Shown in pieces: positions 58,905 through 64,000 of a stretch of 64,000 bases of DNA; the stretch's first letter is position 1, and each line of letters opens with the position of its first letter. Below the pieces are notes generated by a model. It was not told the origin of the DNA and did not search any database. It was given only the letters and a program-made list of their open reading frames with translations. This stretch comes from Dermatemys mawii (lineage: Eukaryota > Chordata > Testudines > Dermatemydidae): assembly GCA_007922305.1 (NCBI GenBank), contig ML677334.1, positions 60,924,858 through 60,988,857 of the forward strand, written 5' to 3'. Made by a program: the position numbers and the translations under genes.

Positions 58905-59934
58905 AGATCTTACTCAAAAATGTTTATTGTAAAAAAGTGTCTAGAAAACAACGTAACAAAATTTACTTCACACTTTCTTCAAGTTACCTATAGGTGCTGC
59001 TATAGGCAACACTTCACTTTCATTCACAACACATTCAGTCATATAAAAATAAAAATATTTACATTATGTCCACATACTTTACAGAACTATTAATAGAAAA
59101 GGCACTTGGAGGGGCACTGCTGAACATATTGCATTTTCTTTGTGCATTTCAAAAAAGTTTTTTTAAAAAAATCATTGTCAAACTCCCATTAACCCCCCTC
59201 TGTTGCACTTATTCCCGTTTTAAAAAAAAGATTAAAGTTTAGAGGAACTATTCCATATTCAAAGATGGGTCAAGCAAGCACCAGGAATGTTTGAAGCTAC
59301 AGTCTTTTTTTAAAGGCACAAACTTTTAAAACATGGCAGATAATTTTTCATACATTCTATAATGTGTTTCTTCCTCCTCTTTGAACTATTCAGTTTTAAA
59401 GTATTTCAGATAATCAATAGAGGCCTTAGCTTTTAATTAAAAAAAACTAGAAATATTAGACATTTACTAAAGTAAACTTAAAATACTTTATAAGGCACCT
59501 GAGATAAATGTTGTCTGGCAAATTCTCTTGGAGTAGGATTTTTATTATTATTTCCTCTTTAAATACTGTTTCTTTGGTTGAAATGATTTGGCAGGAATGT
59601 AGTGTTAACTCTTTGCAACTTTTCTTAGTAAGAAAAGTCTACGCACATTTGGCTTCATTGCTGAAGAAGGCTGATCATGCTTCTTCCTTATCATCTATTT
59701 GAAATGTCATGCATTGTTCTTTCCTCCTCATATTTCTGAATTCACACTTAAGTAATTTAACAGAAATACTTAAGCTAATTTGTACTGACATAAGTTCTTC
59801 CGCTTTTTGGGGGTGGGCTGGGGTGAGGGGAGGAGGTTGGGAAGCAGAAGAGAAAATGCCTTTGGGCTTTCACTTATCATTTGCAAGAGGAGTGGAGAAA
59901 TGCACTGGGTCCAGGTAAGCATCGATTGCATGAC
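58905..59934 (-). other. SNAI2: SNAI2 3' untranslated region
   Basis: AT-rich sequence from the TGA to the first good AATAAA on the minus strand (58928-58923), giving a 3' UTR of about 1.0 kb, in line with known Slug mRNAs of about 2 kb. No repeat interrupts it, as expected for a constrained UTR. The exact cleavage point, placed about 15-20 nt past the signal, is an estimate. Confidence 0.75.
58923..58928 (-). promoter_or_regulatory. SNAI2: SNAI2 polyadenylation signal AATAAA
   Basis: A canonical AATAAA on the minus strand, about 1.0 kb past the stop codon at the spacing expected for the SNAI2 3' end. Cleavage would fall near 58905. Confidence 0.7.
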
Positions 59935-60116
59935 TCAGTGTGCTACACAGCAGCCAGATTCCTCATGTTTGTGCAGAAGAGACATTCTGGAGAAAGTTTT
60001 GGAGCAATTTTTGCACTGGTATTTCTTCACATCTGAATGGGTCTGCAGATGAGCCCTCAGGTTCGATCTGTCTGCAAATGCTCTGTTGCAATGAGGGCAT
60101 GAAAAAGGCTTCTCTC
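59935..60116 (-). CDS. SNAI2: SNAI2 coding exon 3 (zinc fingers 4-5 and C terminus)
   Basis: This exon encodes residues 209-268: the EKPF linker, finger 4 (C215, C218, H231, H235), finger 5 (C243, C246, H259, C264) and the terminal CCVAH followed by TGA at 59937-59935. The longer open frame reaching upstream to 60183 is intron sequence. Confidence 0.98.
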
Positions 60117-62129
60117 CTAAAAAAACGTAAAAAAAAGGCGTTAAGCATTTAAAGCAATAAGTACCCCCTGGGGACAGGTGCAATGATTTGTTTAAATACT
60201 TGAAGTGTGTAATAAAAAGGTGAGCATCCTATTGACTGTGCTGAGACATTTCAGACTTGTCAGAGAGAACGCTGCCTGGTGTGGTCTTGAAAGACAAGCT
60301 GCTGACGCTTTCTGCCTCAACAGGTGCCGCCAGCGCCTGTAGGCTGGGCTCCTCCCAACATTTCCAAATGTTCCTTCTGTTCATTTTGGTTGTCCTGTGT
60401 TGTGTCTAGAGTGGCATAAATCACTTAAGACAGGGGCTACCAATAGAAATGCAGCAAACAGCTGTTCAGACACAACACTGTGCCCAATGCTACACCAAAA
60501 TCATCCTCTTAGGAAACAAACTTTGCTACGGATTTGCTTTTGTTAGCAACATTTGTATTCCCTGACTATTTCACTGAGCAGACACTTGGATAACGTTTAG
60601 GGGTTTGGGGTTTTCTAACTATGGCCAAATTATCAGCTGGTGTAAATTGGCAAAAAATGACATTGACTTCAGTGGAGCTATGCTGATTTATACGAGTAGA
60701 GGACCCGGTCCACGCATGCAAGGTATTGTTAAAACAAAGTGTGAATTTTGTACTTTTAATGATGCTTTAAAAATAGGTAGGAAATAACTGTCCAGGTAAA
60801 TATCAATAACATGTTAGGGACCCTAGTAGTTGCCAGAGACAAAACATGAAAATTAACAACAAGCTGCATCCTGGTGAGCTAAAATTCATACGTTGCATTT
60901 CTAATCAATTTTCTTACCCGTGTGAGTTCTGATGTGTCCTTGAAGTAACCAGGGTCTAGAGAAAGCCTTGCCACAGATCTTGCAGACACAAGGTAGTGTG
61001 TGGGTCCTAATGTGCATCTTAAGGGCTCCCAGGCTTACATATTCCTTGTCACAGTATTTGCAGCTGAATGATTTCCTAGACTGGGCATCACAGTGCAGTT
61101 GCTTATGTTTGGCCAACCCAGAGAAAGTTGAATAGGTTTTGTTGCATAAACTGCACTGGAACTTTTCAGCTTCAGTTGCATGGGGATCTGAAAGCTTTGA
61201 CTGGATTCTCTCTTCTTCGTCACTAATGGGACTTTCTGAGCCACTGTGATCCTTGGACGACGTGTCGGAGGGTGGAGGTGGACTGACTCTTCCCAAGGAT
61301 GAGGGGTATCCAGAAAGAGGAGAGAGGTCATTCGGTAACGGGGATGGGAGCAGCCCAGTTGTAGTCCACACAGTAATTGGATTGTAAGCTACTGAGCTCA
61401 GGATCTCTGGCTGTGGTATGATAGGCATTGGATAGCTCTCATACAGGTATGGGGAAATGATCACTGGAGAAAAAGAAAGAAGAAAGTATTAGGAAAAGTG
61501 GAAAATTGCTTTAAAGGCAGTAAAATAAATACCTATAGGTTAACAAGCACAGAAGTCAAACACCATGAACATGATACAATTATATGTAAAGAGGATTACA
61601 TGAGTAAAACCTCTACACATATACACTGGTGCACGCATACATACATACAGATCACTTAAACAAGCACAATATGGTTTGGAGGTCTATTCAAAGAAACATG
61701 CTGTTTCTAAATTCATTCAGTCTAACACATTCAGCAGCCAACCTTTCAAACTGATTTGTATAGACGTTAGAAATTCCATTAATAACATGCACAGAACAGG
61801 AAAAATGGAAATCCACATAAAATAATTGGGTTCAACTCAATGAGCAAACTTTTTAAAGTTGGCAGTGTTTCATTCTGACTGGCACTTACATGGGTCTCAA
61901 AAATCAATCATTTTAAGCAGTTAAAAAATGCTAGGAACAAACCAAATCTTGCCCTGAAATATGTAAACTGAAAGGTAAACTCCTTCACTGCCAAGGGATA
62001 AAAACAACTTCAGCTTCCATTCACAGTGGCATATGTTTTAATCTTATTACCTGTATGAGTGTCCAGTTTACTGTAATTTGGTTTCTTGGATGAATTGAAA
62101 TGCTTCTTGACCAGGAAAGATCGTGGCAT
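59935..62129 (-). CDS. SNAI2: Zinc-finger transcriptional repressor SNAI2 (Slug), three coding exons
   Basis: The coding sequence is the join of 62129-62051, 61463-60918 and 60116-59935, which gives 807 nt, or 268 residues plus TGA, the same length as the human and chicken proteins as I remember them. The protein starts with the SNAG repressor motif MPRSFLVKK (residues 1-9). A Pro/Ser-rich middle follows, with the phospho-site ladder S92, S96, S100 and S104. Five zinc fingers begin at C130, C161, C187, C215 and C243; the last is C2HC, ending H259/C264. The protein ends CCVAH. Family knowledge: Slug binds E-boxes (CANNTG) in the nucleus, represses cadherin-1 and other epithelial genes through SNAG-bound corepressors, and acts in neural crest and epithelial-mesenchymal transition. 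All splice sites are GT/AG. It is complete and intact, and the only host gene seen here. Recognition is very firm because of the SNAG start, the finger order and the exact length. Confidence 0.98.
60117..60917 (-). other. SNAI2: SNAI2 intron 2
   Basis: An 801-bp phase-1 intron (Gly209 is split G|GA), with donor GTAAGA and acceptor TTTTTTTAG. It contains a copy of a palindromic interspersed repeat at 60624-60713, listed separately. Confidence 0.93.
60624..60713. repeat. Palindromic interspersed repeat inside SNAI2 intron 2
   Basis: The copy carries the phrases CAGCTGGTGTAAATTGGC and ACTTCAGTGGAGCTATGC and ends GAGGACCCGGTCC. Its two halves are partly self-complementary. Related copies lie near 18265-18350, 12690-12930 and 43710-43790. 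This is a common small fold-back repeat of amniote genomes; the family name is not certain. Confidence 0.55.
60918..61463 (-). CDS. SNAI2: SNAI2 coding exon 2 (Slug domain and zinc fingers 1-3)
   Basis: This exon encodes residues 27-208 plus the first base of Gly209. It holds the Slug-specific middle region, the Ser ladder S92/S96/S100/S104 (GSK3-type sites known in the human protein), the acidic DEEER stretch at 108-112, finger 1 (C130, C133, H146, H150), finger 2 (C161, C164, H177, H181) and finger 3 (C187, C190, H203, H207). The donor is GTAAGA after ACGG. Unspliced read-through would add only a few residues before a stop. Confidence 0.98.
61464..62050 (-). other. SNAI2: SNAI2 intron 1
   Basis: A 587-bp intron with donor GTAATA and acceptor TTTCTCCAG; phase 1 (Val27 is split G|TG). 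I see no obvious repeat apart from short AC/TA-rich stretches near 61600-61660. Confidence 0.93.
62051..62129 (-). CDS. SNAI2: SNAI2 coding exon 1 (SNAG domain)
   Basis: This exon encodes residues 1-26, from MPRSFLVKK to LDTHT, plus the first base of the Val27 codon. The ATG has adenine at -3 (CAAAATGC), a fair initiation context. The frame stays open upstream for about 31 codons, but SNAG must be N-terminal, so this ATG is chosen. The exon ends ACAG before donor GTAATA at 62050-62045. Residue 21 is Lys; I remember Glu there in human and chicken, so it is a possible lineage-specific change. Confidence 0.97.
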
Positions 62130-62400
62130 TTTGAATGCAGAATTTCCTTCTTTCAGAATCTCCTTTCTGTTTAGAATAACGGTCCCCAGATCGTGTGCAG
62201 CACACAGAATCACTGCTAGCACATTGGTCCTTATAGTATTGTCTACTCAGCTCAATCCATGCAGTAAAATTGTGTAGTGGCAGTGCAGAGAGGCTCCTTG
62301 AAAAGTGCTGTAAATATCCACTAGTCAGGTGCAGGAGGGGAGGGCCAAGGTTTTCTTTTCATCCAATCACTTCTGAATTTGCTCAAGCACTTTTACAAAA
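62130..62400 (-). promoter_or_regulatory. SNAI2: SNAI2 5' UTR and candidate core promoter
   Basis: Reading away from the ATG there is about 150 nt of likely 5' UTR. A TATA-like ATATTTA (minus strand) lies near 62311-62318, an E-box CACCTG/CAGGTG at 62326-62331, and a CCAAT pentamer on the plus strand (inverted relative to the gene) at 62363-62367. A start near 62285 would fit the TATA-like element and a 5' UTR typical of the family. The E-box could serve Snail-family autoregulation, which is known for Slug. Motifs this short occur by chance, so the promoter assignment rests mainly on position. Confidence 0.45.
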
Positions 62401-63555
62401 TCAGCCTGTTTTGCGGGGAGGGTTTTCTTTCTTTTTGCAAGAAGGATCCAATCCCTGATACAAGTTAAGGATTTGGTTCAGGTTTCAGCTCCTCCCACTG
62501 GGACAGCTGTGAACAGAGGAAGAATCTGTTGTCAGAGTGAATTACTCTGGTGCAAAGTGGGTGCACGTTGTTCTTTAGAATTTCTGTCTACATAAAATGT
62601 GTGAGTTAGAGTACTTTAAATAAGTGGTAATTTCACTGATTTAACTGCATTCTTCTTCTTCTTTTTTCCCTAAGAGAGAGCTGGATAAGTCATATGAACA
62701 AAAACGTCTCTTTAAAACAAGTCTGGCTTCCAGATGTTTGATAAAAAAAATACAATGGAACAAACTGTTCATTAAGGGCAAAAGGGGCCGGGGAGGGGTC
62801 GGGGGGAGACGGGGCATTACAAGATAACAACTCAGCCTGCAGTTCTGATGAGAGACTTGGGTTAGGAGGTGCCTGTTATGTTTGGAAACTGCACTTTGAA
62901 AAGTTTTAGTTGGGAAATTTTGTAGATTAACAAATACTTAACCCTCACCTTGTGAGAAATAGCCGATAGCAAGGTACATCAGATGAGACAAAAACAGCAG
63001 CAGCAACAAATGGAAAAGCCGTGTTTCACAGTGGGGTTCTGGGCTTTGTAAAATCTATGGACTCTGTTTCAGATTCTTACTACTAGGAATACTTTTTTAG
63101 TTTCAAACCTCTCTAAAATGCAAGAACCTGCCATTTCCTGCCTCGTGGAGATTGAGTAATCATGTCACTCCTTTAACTGCTCTAGCACAGAATGAAATAT
63201 TTTCTGCCAGTGAAATACTCCTGATTATCCAAGGACATTGAAAGATGTACAGATAATAAGCAAGAGCAAAAATGATAGCCAGGCTAATCTAAAACCTTAT
63301 TAGGCACACTTCCTTATGGGATTTTTATAGAAAACACAAGGATACTGCAGGCATTATATAAAAGCATAATCTTTGTTATGTATTTCATTCAGAATAAAAG
63401 TCTTTTGAAAGTGTCTTAGTTTTTGTCAATTACCTGGCTTGCTTTAGAAAAGCTTAAGTTGCAACTATGCTTAAGATTTAAAATGCGTGCATATGAAAAC
63501 CTGGAAAAAGCATAGAACTTCTAGACATCTGAAGATATGACAAACCTTCCAAGCT

Positions 63556-63598
<43 letters not shown>

Positions 63599-64000
63599 AC
63601 TGTTCTGAATAAATTATAATTTATTATATATAGATATTTCTGTATTAACAGGAGGAGGGGCAGAGGGAAGATACATTGAGACCACCCCAGCCTTTTTGCA
63701 ACAGGTGTTGGAATGGAGATACAGGGGAAAAAATCCCTGTGGGTCTGTTAAGACTTGTAGGAGCAAAGTGCTTTGTCAAGCTGCATGACTTCTTAATCTC
63801 AAAGATGCCAAAACAAGTGCAGAGAAAAAGTTCACTGTTCGCAAGAACTGATTTAAAAGATTCAGCTGTTAACAGTGCCTAACTCCAGTGTGTATCAGTG
63901 AGAGCCACCACTTGGATTTTCAAACTATAGGAAACACCTATGCTAAAACAGCTAAGCTAAAGAAGGAGGAAGGAAGAGCTGTAACAAAAGACAACAAGAA
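62401..64000. other. DNA upstream of SNAI2
   Basis: Contains a G-rich stretch at 62784-62814, the TA microsatellite and AT-rich unique sequence. Upstream promoter or enhancer function is likely somewhere here by position only. Confidence 0.4.
63559..63596 (+). repeat. (TA)n microsatellite
   Basis: Nineteen TA units about 1.4 kb upstream of SNAI2. Confidence 0.95.

Noticed and set aside
61035..61331. 98-codon open frame on the same strand as SNAI2 exon 2
   Set aside because: An out-of-frame shadow of the real exon.
62130..62222. N-terminal extension of SNAI2 exon 1
   Set aside because: The frame is open upstream, but it would bury the SNAG motif, which must be N-terminal, and the ATG at 62129 gives the family's exact length.

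Overview
The window is nuclear DNA from a sauropsid, most likely a turtle. It is AT-rich, intron-containing, and crowded with CR1 retrotransposons, hAT-type and Harbinger-type non-autonomous DNA transposons, MIR/CORE-like SINE fragments and small palindromic repeats. The one host protein-coding gene is SNAI2 (SLUG), and its protein is, as I remember the families, very close to the bird form. The species cannot be named from the sequence alone.

Layout. Positions 1-58,900 are a gene-poor desert; nearly every open frame in it is noise or transposon remnant. Landmarks from left to right: a CR1 relic (3.7 kb); a G-rich hAT element (4,435-5,280); a solo LTR with TATA box, AATAAA and matching target duplications (5,539-6,604); CR1 reverse-transcriptase debris (11.2 kb); hAT elements near 15.0, 21.4, 22.0-22.6 (nested), 25.7, 35.7 and 49.5-50.3 kb; a near-intact DNA transposon (29,795-32,338); a long CR1 (about 37,280-40,175); and CR1 3' ends at 49.4 and 51.3-52.0 kb. 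SNAI2 lies on the minus strand at the right end (coding exons 62,129-59,935, 3' UTR to about 58,905), with its promoter side facing 62.3 kb and beyond.

The most interesting object is the 29,795-32,338 transposon. It has about 120-bp degenerate terminal inverted repeats beginning CACTG, a TAA flank on both sides, three copies of a 10-bp subterminal motif, and one uninterrupted reading frame of 557 sense-equivalent codons broken only by a single in-frame TAG. The ends suggest the CMC (CACTA/Mirage/Chapaev) group, but the protein is not one I can name. Several hAT elements still carry exact 8-bp target duplications, so their boundaries are well supported.

There is no operon-like organisation. 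SNAI2 encodes a SNAG-domain zinc-finger repressor used in neural crest and epithelial-mesenchymal transition. The surrounding desert may hold its distant enhancers, but these cannot be seen without cross-species alignment. No rRNA, convincing tRNA or CRISPR array was found.
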